Shown: positions 7,128 through 14,732, counted from the stretch's first letter. The stretch is DNA of 18,738 bases from Bacillota bacterium (GCA_012518325.1 JAAYSR010000068.1:1-18738), one strand, 5' to 3'. Notes: generated by a model from the sequence alone, not told the origin. Program-made: numbers and translations.

Positions 7128-8285
7128 CTATTTGCTGCGGGCCACACGGATCTCCCTGTCTGCGCTCTTGAGATAGGCCTCTAATGGACTGGGATCCAAA
7201 CCGGCCTGCTCCCGTGCCTCAGCAAGGAGCGGGCGAACATCGGCATTATAAGCGGTGTTGAGAATTTCTTCCGCAGCAATGATGTCGCCATTCATTTGGG
7301 CTTCTTCCAAGGCGTCATAATCAACCGCCAAAGCTTTGGCATAGGCAATCTGGATATTCTGCACCGATTGGATCATGCCGTCAACTTTGGGCTTGTCAAA
7401 GTGAGCCTGGTCAATCATGTAAACCACATTGCTCTGGATCTCGGGATCCCGGTCCGCTTTGACCAGCTCGCAGAAGATCAGGAACAGTTCGTGGGGATTT
7501 ACCGAACCGGTTGTCAAGTCATCGTCAGCATATTTCTTCGAGTTGAAGTGGAAACCGCCGAGCATGCCCATATCAAGCAGCCAGGCAACGATTTGTTCGA
7601 TATTCGTGCCCAGTGCATGGTGGCCAAGATCCACCAGGGTCTGGGCCCGCTCGCCAAGGGCCTGGGCAATGAAAGTTGCCATGCCCCAATCGCCAATATC
7701 TGTATGATAGAAAGCAGGTTCAAACATCTTGTACTCCACAAGAATTCTCTCTTCGCCCTGCAGTTCTTTGTAGACCTTGCTCAAAGAATCAATCAGGTTC
7801 TTCTTGCGGCGGCGGAAATCGCTCTGACCGGGATAGTTGGTTCCATCGGCAAGCCAGAGGGACAGAACCGGCGAACCTGTATCCCGCATGATCTGGACGC
7901 ATTCCAGCAGGTGATCCACGGCCTGGGCCCGGACGGCAGGATCATAATTGGTCACGGAGCCGTGGAGATACTCGTTCTTTTGGAATAGGTTGGGGTTAAT
8001 GGCGCCGATCCGAATTCCCTTTGATTCGGCGTACTGTTTCAGGCCCGGCCAGTCATCTGTCTTGTCCCAGGGAATGTGCAGGGCAACAGCTGGCGTGATC
8101 CCCGTATACTTGTGGACAACTGCTGCGTCATCGATCTTTTCTTCCAATGTGCGGGCTGCGGTAGGATCATCATAGACAAAGAATCTAGTGCCGCCGGAGC
8201 TGTAACCCCAGGAAGGGGTCTCAACTTCCAGCTTCATTACATTCTTAAGTACTCTTTCCCGAGCTTCGCTGCTCAAATTCAACAT
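7128..8285 (-). CDS. rhaI: L-rhamnose isomerase, RhaI type
   Basis: TIM-barrel aldose-ketose isomerase converting L-rhamnose to L-rhamnulose, first gene of the catabolic operon. It belongs to the Pseudomonas stutzeri/Rhizobium RhaI branch, not the E. coli RhaA branch. The metal-site strands read VEYKMFEP (186-193, Glu187), VDLGHHA (221-227, Asp222) and FHFNSKKYADDDL (248-260, His249 and the Asp cluster), numbered from the upstream TTG. ALHIPWD (71-77) and SLWLADG.NYPGQ (145-157) form the substrate pocket in this family. An in-frame TTG at 8294 would sit almost against the AGGAG ribosome site. The ATG at 8285, ten bases after AGGAG, is the better start and gives 385 residues. A divergent promoter region with the ASRT gene lies upstream. 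Confidence 0.92.
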   Translation of the reverse strand: MLNLSSEARERVLKNVMKLEVETPSWGYSSGGTRFFVYDDPTAARTLEEKIDDAAVVHKYTGITPAVALHIPWDKTDDWPGLKQYAESKGIRIGAINPNLFQKNEYLHGSVTNYDPAVRAQAVDHLLECVQIMRDTGSPVLSLWLADGTNYPGQSDFRRRKKNLIDSLSKVYKELQGEERILVEYKMFEPAFYHTDIGDWGMATFIAQALGERAQTLVDLGHHALGTNIEQIVAWLLDMGMLGGFHFNSKKYADDDLTTGSVNPHELFLIFCELVKADRDPEIQSNVVYMIDQAHFDKPKVDGMIQSVQNIQIAYAKALAVDYDALEEAQMNGDIIAAEEILNTAYNADVRPLLAEAREQAGLDPSPLEAYLKSADREIRVARSK

Positions 8286-8343
8286 CTCGATCAAACTCCT
8301 TTCTCCATTTCAGGCTTTACATTGCCAAGAACTTTTTTGATTC

Positions 8344-8375
8344 AGCGCTAAGTTCACTAAACTGGCGCTAAGGTT
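8344..8375. promoter_or_regulatory. Candidate operator: two GCGCTAAG repeats 20 bases apart
   Basis: GCGCTAAG occurs at 8345-8352 and 8365-8372, an exact 20-base offset, so both copies face the same side of the helix. AGCGC at 8344-8348 and GCGCT at 8365-8369 also form the ends of an imperfect 26-base dyad. The block occupies the place of the -35 element for the plus-strand gene and would lie at or just after the start point of a divergent rhaI transcript. This is a pattern call; the protein that binds is unknown. Confidence 0.5.
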
Positions 8376-8385
8376 AATTCTTTAG

Positions 8386-8391
8386 TATAAT
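8386..8391 (+). promoter_or_regulatory. -10 box (TATAAT) for the ASRT gene, overlapping a likely rhaI promoter
   Basis: A perfect TATAAT is at 8386-8391, about 40 bases before the ASRT start codon. The expected -35 position (about 8363-8368) reads TGGCGC, which is poor and coincides with one GCGCTAAG repeat, suggesting regulated use. On the minus strand the same AT-rich stretch offers TATTAT at 8387-8392 with TTGTGT (8409-8414) 16 bases upstream as a candidate rhaI promoter, so the two divergent promoters may overlap. Confidence 0.5.
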
Positions 8392-8432
8392 AAATATATC
8401 ATAATTACACACAATACACGAGGAGGTCCCAA

Positions 8433-8807
8433 ATGCCTAAACCAGCAGGTAAGAAAAAATGGTACATACCCGATGCTTTCAACCCGTCCACAGGCCAGGG
8501 TGAAAAGTGGGAAAGCCACGACTGCGTCTCCATTCTTAATGTGGGCGAACAGGATGCGAAAGTTCGCTTCGCCTTCTACTTTGAAGACAGGGAACCTGTG
8601 GAGGACATTTATGTGACAATTCCCGGCAGGCACTGCAAGCATGTGCAGATGAATCGCCCAGAGCTGCTGGGGGGTTACGCTGTTCCACGGGATGTCCCCT
8701 ACGCTATTATGGTAGAAAGCGATGTAGAAATCATTGTTCAGTACTCCCGCATGGATGTAACCCAGCCGAACATGACCCTCATGACCGCCATTCCTTACAG
8801 CGAGTAA
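8433..8807 (+). CDS. ASRT-family protein (Anabaena sensory rhodopsin transducer-like)
   Basis: A 124-residue soluble protein without signal peptide or membrane segment. From about residue 27 on it aligns with the Anabaena transducer as I recall it. SHDCVSILNVGEQDAKV corresponds to SHETVCILNAGDEDAHV, the EDREPVEDIYVTIPGRHCKHV run to SDKEPV..YRLTVPARRTKHV, and VEIIVQYSRMD to VPIVVQHTRLD, ending with a TAIPY like STIAY. This is a small beta-sandwich domain that forms oligomers. Most bacterial members are not near rhodopsins, and published comparative work proposed that they bind small molecules, often in sugar-utilisation settings. No rhodopsin or signalling gene is present here. The ribosome site AGGAGGT (8421-8427) is excellent. 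The gene is divergent from rhaI and convergent with the transport operon, so a sensing or accessory role in rhamnose use is a reasonable inference, but it is untested. Confidence 0.85.
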   Translation: MPKPAGKKKWYIPDAFNPSTGQGEKWESHDCVSILNVGEQDAKVRFAFYFEDREPVEDIYVTIPGRHCKHVQMNRPELLGGYAVPRDVPYAIMVESDVEIIVQYSRMDVTQPNMTLMTAIPYSE

Positions 8808-8823
8808 TCAGCTGAAGAAGATC

Positions 8824-8861
8824 AAAGGTGCTTTCTCCAGTGAGAGAGCACCTTTGTTTAT
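8824..8861. terminator. Strong bidirectional hairpin terminator
   Basis: AAAGGTGCTTTCTC (8824-8837) pairs with GAGAGAGCACCTTT (8842-8855) over 14 positions with one G-U pair, around a CAGT loop. The stem is followed by TTTGTTTATT on the plus strand and flanked by AAA on the other side. It sits between the stop codons of two convergent genes and can end both the ASRT transcript and the transport operon. Confidence 0.88.
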
Positions 8862-8880
8862 TGCTGTACAGCGTGCCCCC

Positions 8881-10053
8881 TTAGATCTGAATCAGACCAG
8901 CCTGGTTAAAGTTCAGAGCTTTAGGCCCGTCATTGGTTACATGATAACCGTCTTCAACACGGAAACCTCCAAAGGGAGCCAAGAAGCAGGGGATGTCCAC
9001 CGATACGATCATGTCTGCTTCAATCTTCACATCGCTTGCGGCATGGAAGATAGGCGGTTCAAACTCCACTAGGCCGACTGTATGGATGCCTACATAGGCG
9101 AAGTATGGATCGAGGCCCTTGGTTGCCATAACCTCTCTGGCTTTATGCTCTACTTCGCGCCCGATTGCACCTGGTTTCAAATGCCGGAGAACTTCATTCT
9201 GAGCTTCCACCGCAAGGGCGACAGCGTCAGCCAGTTCGGGATTGGGCCGTCCGACACTGATGGGTCTGCCCACTGCGCCATGGTATCCCTGATAACGAGG
9301 AATCACGGTCACACCGAGCAGATCTCCCCGTTCCACCCTGCGATGGGTTGCCCGCACCACAATAGGCGCAGCATGGGGTCCTGTGCCAACAATAGTGTCA
9401 ATACCCGTCCCTTCGGTACCCATCATCCGCATTGCATACTCGGCTGCAGCCGCAATTTCATATTCGGGCACTCCAACATCAATGGCTTCCACAGCAGCTT
9501 CAAAGCCGACCTCTGCAATCTCAAAGCAGTACTTGATTACTTCAATTTCTGCAGGGCTTTTGATGGCCCGATGTTTATACATCAGTTCATCAACACTGGA
9601 CAGCTCATAGTGTTCTGCCAACAAACTGTACAGGGCGACATCCATAAGTTCCTGTCCAATTATGCCAACCTTCCTGACTTTGTGGCCCAAAGCCGGTGCC
9701 ATCTTCCCGATGATCTCCGGGAAAGTGCTCATCTTAGAGAAGGGATGGTCTTGTTCAGGGTGCTTAAATTCCTCGGCTACTACGATGTTGTCAATTTTCG
9801 CCGTCAGTTGCGCCAAAGCCTCAGCTTCCGGTCCTGTAACCAGTACCGATTCGCCCTCGGCAGGTATGAGGCAGCAAGAAGATTCGAAATGTGTGGCAAA
9901 ATCAGTCACATAGCGAACGTGTGCCGGGCCTGCCGTGGAGCGGTCGTTAGAAAAGATTACGAGCAAATCCAAGCCGGCGTCCCGGGCTTCCTGCTGAAGC
10001 ATCTGCCTCCGTAACGCAAACTCCTCAACGGGAATAACTGGCAACTTCGACAT
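8881..10053 (-). CDS. M24-like (Xaa-Pro peptidase/creatinase fold) hydrolase lacking most metal ligands
   Basis: A 390-residue two-domain protein: a creatinase-type N-terminal domain (about 10-150) and a pita-bread catalytic domain (about 160-390). Aligned by eye to aminopeptidase P, the five dinuclear-metal positions are Thr249 and Ala260 in place of the two Asp, His324 (IHTVGL) retained, Asp353 in place of the first Glu, and Glu367 (FRVEDGYHVT) retained. His227 (GTGPHA), at the substrate-side position, is kept. Loss of both Asp ligands argues against a normal metallopeptidase; creatinase is a known metal-free enzyme with this fold. The substrate is unknown. AGGAGGAGATGAT leads into ATG 10053. 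The gene is last in the rhaSTPQ operon, 31 bases after rhaQ. Annotation as Xaa-Pro aminopeptidase would be misleading. Confidence 0.82.
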   Translation of the reverse strand: MSKLPVIPVEEFALRRQMLQQEARDAGLDLLVIFSNDRSTAGPAHVRYVTDFATHFESSCCLIPAEGESVLVTGPEAEALAQLTAKIDNIVVAEEFKHPEQDHPFSKMSTFPEIIGKMAPALGHKVRKVGIIGQELMDVALYSLLAEHYELSSVDELMYKHRAIKSPAEIEVIKYCFEIAEVGFEAAVEAIDVGVPEYEIAAAAEYAMRMMGTEGTGIDTIVGTGPHAAPIVVRATHRRVERGDLLGVTVIPRYQGYHGAVGRPISVGRPNPELADAVALAVEAQNEVLRHLKPGAIGREVEHKAREVMATKGLDPYFAYVGIHTVGLVEFEPPIFHAASDVKIEADMIVSVDIPCFLAPFGGFRVEDGYHVTNDGPKALNFNQAGLIQI

Positions 10054-10084
10054 ATCATCTCCTCCTTGATTTTATTCCAGTGAT

Positions 10085-11056
10085 CTAAGCAGCCTTGCCA
10101 GGCGCTTCACTTGACTTAGATGAAAAACGTTCCAGGAACTGGGGTAGCAGAATTGCAACGATGAGCAGCATGCCGATGATTACCGTCATCATTTGTCCAG
10201 GGATGTTCAAAAGGCTCATGCCGAACCTGGAAGCACCGATGAGGAACAGGGCCAAGACTACTCCGATCATGGAACCGCGGCCGCCCTTGATGCTGACTCC
10301 CCCTAAAACTACGGCAGTGATGATCTCAAGTTCATAGTTGAGGGCGATATTGGGCCTGGTGCTGTAAATCCTTGAAGTGAGCAGAATTGCACTTAAGCCT
10401 GCCAGCAAACCGTTAACTGTAAACATAATGATCTTGATTCGATCAACCGGAAGTCCCGAGTAACGGCAGGCATCTTCGTTATTGCCGATAGCGTAGACCG
10501 TCCGGCCGAAGGTGGTCTTGTGCAGAATAAACCCGAAGATGGCGGCCAGGGCGAGAAAGATCACCAGCTGATTAGGAATATTGGTGTTCAGGAAGTAACC
10601 TTGGCCGATCTCGGCAAACTGGTACGGATAGCCGGTAATCGCCTGATTGCCCAAAAGTACGTAGGCAATGCCGCGATACAGCGAAAAGGTTGCCAAAGTT
10701 GCCACCATAGACGGCAGTTTGATCCGTGTAACAACCAAGCCGTTAAACAGCCCGCCAAGTGCACCCACCAGGAGGCAGAGCATGGCCGCGGGCCAAATGC
10801 CCATCCCGGCGCGGTAGGCAATGCCCATCACCGCTGCTGACATAGCCATGTTGGATGCCACCGAAAGGTCCATATTGCCTGAGATAATGATAAAGGTCAT
10901 GCAAACCGCGATTACCCCTTTTTCCGTAAAATGCACGGTGGAGTCCAGGAGGTTGCGCAGATTTAAAAAGTGCGGAGACAGGTTGGACATCAAGATAAAG
11001 ACGCCAACTAGCAAAAGAAACAACAGGAACTCCCAACGCCCGATTAGTTTTTTCAT
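10085..11056 (-). CDS. rhaQ: Sugar ABC transporter permease, rhamnose type (second permease)
   Basis: Integral inner-membrane permease of the RbsC/BPD_transp_2 family, 323 residues, with about nine or ten hydrophobic segments starting at residues 9-24. The family motif near SGNMDLSVAS (59-68) takes the place of the usual GGIDLSVG. The cytoplasmic coupling loop GRTVYAIGNNEDACRYSG is near the centre, and VVLGGVSIKGGRG is in the C-terminal third. It would pair with the neighbouring permease to form the channel energised by the double ATPase. It begins at ATG 11056, only 2 bases after the stop of the first permease, with GGGAG inside the end of that gene, so the two are translationally coupled. 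Rhamnose specificity comes from context. Confidence 0.85.
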   Translation of the reverse strand: MKKLIGRWEFLLFLLLVGVFILMSNLSPHFLNLRNLLDSTVHFTEKGVIAVCMTFIIISGNMDLSVASNMAMSAAVMGIAYRAGMGIWPAAMLCLLVGALGGLFNGLVVTRIKLPSMVATLATFSLYRGIAYVLLGNQAITGYPYQFAEIGQGYFLNTNIPNQLVIFLALAAIFGFILHKTTFGRTVYAIGNNEDACRYSGLPVDRIKIIMFTVNGLLAGLSAILLTSRIYSTRPNIALNYELEIITAVVLGGVSIKGGRGSMIGVVLALFLIGASRFGMSLLNIPGQMMTVIIGMLLIVAILLPQFLERFSSKSSEAPGKAA

Positions 11057-11058
11057 GC

Positions 11059-12060
11059 TTACTGCTCCCTTACTACCTTAGTTTTCTTCCTGCGTCGCAC
11101 AATCTGATCCATGGCAACGGCTATCAGAATTACGATACCTTGAATGGCCAGTTTCCAGAATGGATTGGTTTGGGTTACGTTGAGTGCGTTTTCAATCATG
11201 GAACTGAGCACTGCACCAAGCAATACCCCGGTTACTCGCCCGGTACCGCCGGATACACTGACTCCGCCAAGCACGATAGCCGTCACTGTGGAAAACTCAA
11301 ACCCAGTTGCAGTATCAGGCTGGGCTGAAGCAAAGCGCGATACCCACAAAACACCGCAGAGACCGTATAAAAAGCCTGTGGCAGAATAGACAATGTAGTT
11401 GATCTTGTCAGTATTGATCCCCGCCACCATTGCCGCCTGCAGATTGCCGCCTACGGCATAGACCTCTCGTCCGGTTTTGGTGTGAGAAAGAAAGTAGTAG
11501 AAAATGATGTAAAGCAAACCTGCGATAAAGATCAGGTTGGGGATTCCCAGAACAGTGCCCCTGGCAAGCCTGATAAAGTAGCTAGGCATTTCATGGGCGC
11601 TGACCCATTGGCCTTTGCTGGCTAAGAAGATCAATCCCCTGTAAATGGACATTGTACCTAAAGTAGCAATAATCGGGGGAATCTTACCCTTGACCACCAA
11701 GACAGAGTTGATGGAGCCGAGAACCAGACCGATCAGTCCGCCTAACAATAGCGCCAGGAATGGGTTGAGGCCCAATCCGCCTTTGTAAACTAACCCCACG
11801 AGCATGCCCGAAAGAGCCAGACCGGAGCCGACAGACAGGTCAATGCCGCCGGTCATCACAACCATCATCTGACCAATGGAGGCAATTGCTACAATCGCAC
11901 TGTCCAGCAGGATGTCATGGAAGTTTGCCAGGGAAAAGAAGCGCGGACTGCGCAACGTAACGCCAAGGATCAGGACGAGAATAAAGATTACTAAGCTAGT
12001 TTCCCGTTTTGAGCTGAGATTGGAAAAGGCAAAGCGCCTTTTCTCCGCTGTTCGAGCCAT
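11059..12060 (-). CDS. rhaP: Sugar ABC transporter permease, rhamnose type (first permease)
   Basis: RbsC-family permease of 333 residues. It has a basic N terminus, about nine or ten membrane segments, TGGIDLSVGSGLALSGM as the conserved channel motif, GREVYAVGGNLQAAMVAGI as the coupling loop and VLGGVSVSGGTGR near the C terminus. It partners the permease that follows it. A TTG at 12063 is in frame, but the adjacent ATG at 12060 is better spaced from AAGGAGGG and is chosen. It lies 12 bases after the ATPase gene in the order known for rhizobial rhaSTPQ. Confidence 0.86.
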   Translation of the reverse strand: MARTAEKRRFAFSNLSSKRETSLVIFILVLILGVTLRSPRFFSLANFHDILLDSAIVAIASIGQMMVVMTGGIDLSVGSGLALSGMLVGLVYKGGLGLNPFLALLLGGLIGLVLGSINSVLVVKGKIPPIIATLGTMSIYRGLIFLASKGQWVSAHEMPSYFIRLARGTVLGIPNLIFIAGLLYIIFYYFLSHTKTGREVYAVGGNLQAAMVAGINTDKINYIVYSATGFLYGLCGVLWVSRFASAQPDTATGFEFSTVTAIVLGGVSVSGGTGRVTGVLLGAVLSSMIENALNVTQTNPFWKLAIQGIVILIAVAMDQIVRRRKKTKVVREQ

Positions 12061-12072
12061 CAAAAACCCTCC

Positions 12073-13584
12073 TTAAACTGCATCTGCATCAACACTGCTT
12101 CGTCCAATGGCTGCATGCAAAATCAGCTCTTGCGTAGCTTCGCCTCGTTTGAACTCAGCGGCAATCTTCCCTTCATGCATAACCAGGATGCGGTCAGAGA
12201 TCCCCAGCACCTCCGGCAGTTCGGAAGATATGATTATAATGCCTAGACCTTGCTCAGCAAGCTCGCCGATTAATGTGTGGACTGCAGCCTTGGCCTGTAC
12301 GTCTATGCCCCTGGTCGGTTCATCTAGAATCAGGATCCTGGGTTCCGTTGCCATCCACTTGGCCAGCACTACCTTCTGCTGATTGCCGCCTGACAGGTTG
12401 CGAGCCAGCTGGGTGCAGCCTGACGTACGGATATTCAGAAGCTCAATGTACTTCTCCGTTATCTCCCGCTCTTTCTCTTTGTTCAGCAGGCTGTACTTGA
12501 ACCTGTCCAGAATGGAGATGGTCGTATTCTGAGCAAGATCCATGGCCAAGACCAGGCCGTGATCCTGGCGATCTTCCGGAAGGTAGGCAATGCCGTATTT
12601 TAGAGCATCGCGGGCACTCTTGATATTGAGGCGCTGATTGTCAAGGAGGATTTCTCCCCGATCCAGGGATGTGATGCCGAAAACAGCCCGGGCCATCTCG
12701 GTCCTGCCTGCCCCTACCAGGCCGGCGATACCGAGGATTTCACCTTCGCGCACAGTAAAGGAAATATCGCTAAACTCGCCGTGGCGAGATATATTTTTCA
12801 CTTCCAAGAGCGGTTTTCCGATCTTGACTTCTTTCTTTGGGTACAGTTCATCCACGGAACGGCCCACCATCATCCGGATCACTTCCTGCGTGGTCAGCTC
12901 CCCTGTAGCTTTAGTTCCGATGTATTTTCCGTCACGCAGCACGGTAACCCGATCTGTCAGTTCAAAGACTTCTTCCAGACGATGAGATATGAAGATGATT
13001 GCTACGCCGTCTTCACGCAAGCGATTAATAACCTTAAATAAACGCTCTGCCTCCTGAATGGTTAAGGCAGATGTGGGTTCGTCCATGAGCAGAATCTTTG
13101 AATCCAACGACAACGCTTTGGCGATCTCCACCAGCTGCCTCTCTGCAACATTCAAAAGTCCCATGGTAGTCCTGGGATCAAGGTGGATGTTGAGTTCCTT
13201 AAGCAGCTGCTCAGTCCTTTTATGCATCGCTTTCCAGTCCATGCGGTTCAGTTTGCCGCTCACAATGGGGTGGCCCATAAAGACATTCTCACTGATGCTG
13301 AGTTCCGGAAAACAGGTGGGTTCCTGATAAATAGCGGCAATGCCGGCGTGCTTGGCGTCCAGCGGATTGCTAAACGTAACGCGCTGGCCATCCAGAACGA
13401 TTTCGCCCTCGTCAGGCTGATGCACTCCAGTTATAATTTTGAGCAAGGTTGATTTTCCTGCGCCATTTTCCCCCAGCAGGCCATGGATTTCACCAGGCTT
13501 CAAGTCAAACTGGACGCCATCCAGGGCGACAACACCGGGAAAACGCTTTTTTATATTCCTTAATTCCAGTAGTTTTCCTGACAT
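12073..13584 (-). CDS. rhaT: Sugar ABC transporter ATPase with two nucleotide-binding domains
   Basis: Cytoplasmic energy-coupling subunit of 503 residues, the RbsA/XylG/RhaT arrangement of two fused ABC cassettes. In domain 1, Walker A is GENGAGKST (38-46), the signature is the degenerate LNVAERQ (144-150), Walker B is ILLMDEPTS (164-172) and the switch His is 201. In domain 2, the Walker A position reads GLVGAGRTE (288-296) with Arg for Lys, the signature is an intact LSGGNQQ (397-403) and Walker B is ILILDEPTRG (417-426). This complementary degeneracy (one good Walker A, one good signature) is normal for the family. AAAGGAGC precedes ATG 13584. It is separated from the binding-protein gene by 140 bases that contain alternative hairpins. 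Confidence 0.9.
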   Translation of the reverse strand: MSGKLLELRNIKKRFPGVVALDGVQFDLKPGEIHGLLGENGAGKSTLLKIITGVHQPDEGEIVLDGQRVTFSNPLDAKHAGIAAIYQEPTCFPELSISENVFMGHPIVSGKLNRMDWKAMHKRTEQLLKELNIHLDPRTTMGLLNVAERQLVEIAKALSLDSKILLMDEPTSALTIQEAERLFKVINRLREDGVAIIFISHRLEEVFELTDRVTVLRDGKYIGTKATGELTTQEVIRMMVGRSVDELYPKKEVKIGKPLLEVKNISRHGEFSDISFTVREGEILGIAGLVGAGRTEMARAVFGITSLDRGEILLDNQRLNIKSARDALKYGIAYLPEDRQDHGLVLAMDLAQNTTISILDRFKYSLLNKEKEREITEKYIELLNIRTSGCTQLARNLSGGNQQKVVLAKWMATEPRILILDEPTRGIDVQAKAAVHTLIGELAEQGLGIIIISSELPEVLGISDRILVMHEGKIAAEFKRGEATQELILHAAIGRSSVDADAV

Positions 13585-13640
13585 AATACTGCTCCTTTAC
13601 CGAACTTCCGAAGATCAACAGCCAACAGGCTTGTATAGTG

Positions 13641-13681
13641 AGGTGGCGGCCCCCACCTATTTTGCATTCAAGGAGCCGCCA
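13641..13681 (-). promoter_or_regulatory. Two mutually exclusive hairpins between rhaS and rhaT
   Basis: AGGTGG (13641-13646) can pair with CCACCT (13653-13658). Alternatively TGGCGGC (13644-13650) can pair with GCCGCCA (13675-13681), extended by two further pairs after one mismatch. The arms overlap, so only one can form at a time. No T-run follows in the direction of transcription. The likely role is to stabilise the upstream rhaS message or to limit readthrough, as is common after binding-protein genes. Confidence 0.45.
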
Positions 13682-13724
13682 GCACCAATACTACAAAAGG
13701 CTTATCTGAAAACGCTAGTGGATT

Positions 13725-14732
13725 CTAGTAAACGTCTGCCCACTCGTCAATGTTGTTGATGTCAAAGACAAATGGTGCGCCAAGCAGAACTTCCAGACCG
13801 CCGCTGCCGTCAGCAACGATCTCTCTTTCGCCCATGCGGCCAACGTTCACAATCTCTCCGGCTTCGCCTTTGATTGCGCCTGTCAGCATTGCATGTGCCA
13901 TGTAGCTGGAAACATAGCCGAGATCGATTGGGTTCCACAGAGCAATAGCTTCACTTGTGCCGTTGCGGATGTACTCAGCCATTTCGCTGGGCAGTCCCAG
14001 TCCGGTTAGGGCAACTTTGCCGGACAGACCTTGGTCTTCGATGGCACGGGCTGTTGCTGCCAAACCTACAGTTGTGGGAGAGATGATGCCTCTCAGGTTA
14101 GGACGGGAACGGAACAGGCCGAGGGCCTCGTTGTAGCTCTTTTCTCTGAGGTCGTCACCGTAAACAATACCTACAAGCTCCATCTTTTCATACTCAGGCT
14201 TGGTGAGTTCCTGCAGCATCCAGCTGATCCAGACGTTTTGGTTCGCCATGGTGGATGTAGCACTGAGAATTGCGATTTCTCCTTCATAGTCAATCATTTC
14301 AGCAATCATTTGTACCTGCATGCGGCCGATTAACTCCATGTCAGCCTGATTCAGGAACAGATGACGGCCTGCCGGGGCGACGCCCGAGTCAAAGGCAACT
14401 ACAGTGATGCCGCGGTCCATTGCTCTTCTCAATACTGGTACCAAGGCATCCGGATCATTGGCGCTGACCAGAATCGCATCGACCTGCTGTGCGATCAAGG
14501 CGTCAATCAGCTCGATTTGGCCTTCAGAAGTTGGTGTTGCAGGGGCTTGGAAAATGAAGTTGAAGCCGAGTTCGGCAGCAGCTTCCTCTCCGCCGCGGCG
14601 GCAAGCCTCGAAGAACGGGTTCCCTGCACCCTTAACAACCATGGCAATGGTGAAATCCTGGGCATATGCCGGGAATGCCATTACAAGTGTCAGAAGCAAA
14701 ATACCAACAACCAACAGTCTCTTTTTCATCAT
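13725..14732 (-). CDS. rhaS: Sugar-binding protein of the rhamnose ABC transporter
   Basis: Exported type I periplasmic-binding protein (RbsB/LacI-like fold) of 335 residues. The N terminus MMKKR, a hydrophobic core (about 6-20) and AYA followed by Gln25 form a standard signal peptidase I signal. There is no lipobox cysteine. The mature protein begins DFTIAMVVKGAGNPFF, the first strand and loop of this fold; VDAILVSANDPDALVPVLRRA, VVAFDSGV and ALTGLGLPSEMAEYIRNGT are typical ligand-cleft segments. RhaS proteins of Rhizobium share this overall layout, and the gene heads the S-T-P-Q order. The first of two adjacent ATGs (14732) lies 10 bases after AAGGAGG. The lack of a lipid anchor is unusual for a monoderm and is noted separately. 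Rhamnose specificity is inferred from the neighbouring catabolic genes. Confidence 0.87.
   Translation of the reverse strand: MMKKRLLVVGILLLTLVMAFPAYAQDFTIAMVVKGAGNPFFEACRRGGEEAAAELGFNFIFQAPATPTSEGQIELIDALIAQQVDAILVSANDPDALVPVLRRAMDRGITVVAFDSGVAPAGRHLFLNQADMELIGRMQVQMIAEMIDYEGEIAILSATSTMANQNVWISWMLQELTKPEYEKMELVGIVYGDDLREKSYNEALGLFRSRPNLRGIISPTTVGLAATARAIEDQGLSGKVALTGLGLPSEMAEYIRNGTSEAIALWNPIDLGYVSSYMAHAMLTGAIKGEAGEIVNVGRMGEREIVADGSGGLEVLLGAPFVFDINNIDEWADVY

Noticed and set aside
8854..9072. Short plus-strand frame after the terminator hairpin
   Set aside because: It starts inside the terminator region, has no ribosome site and overlaps the 3' end of the M24-like gene.
9082..10014. Plus-strand open frame of 310 codons opposite the M24-like gene
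   Set aside because: It is antisense to a well-supported gene, and its product is rich in His, Cys and Phe in an unordered way with no domain.
13707..13720. TGAAAACGCT sequence resembling a catabolite-repression (cre) site after rhaS
   Set aside because: Only the first half fits the consensus, the second half does not, and it lies downstream of a gene rather than at a promoter.
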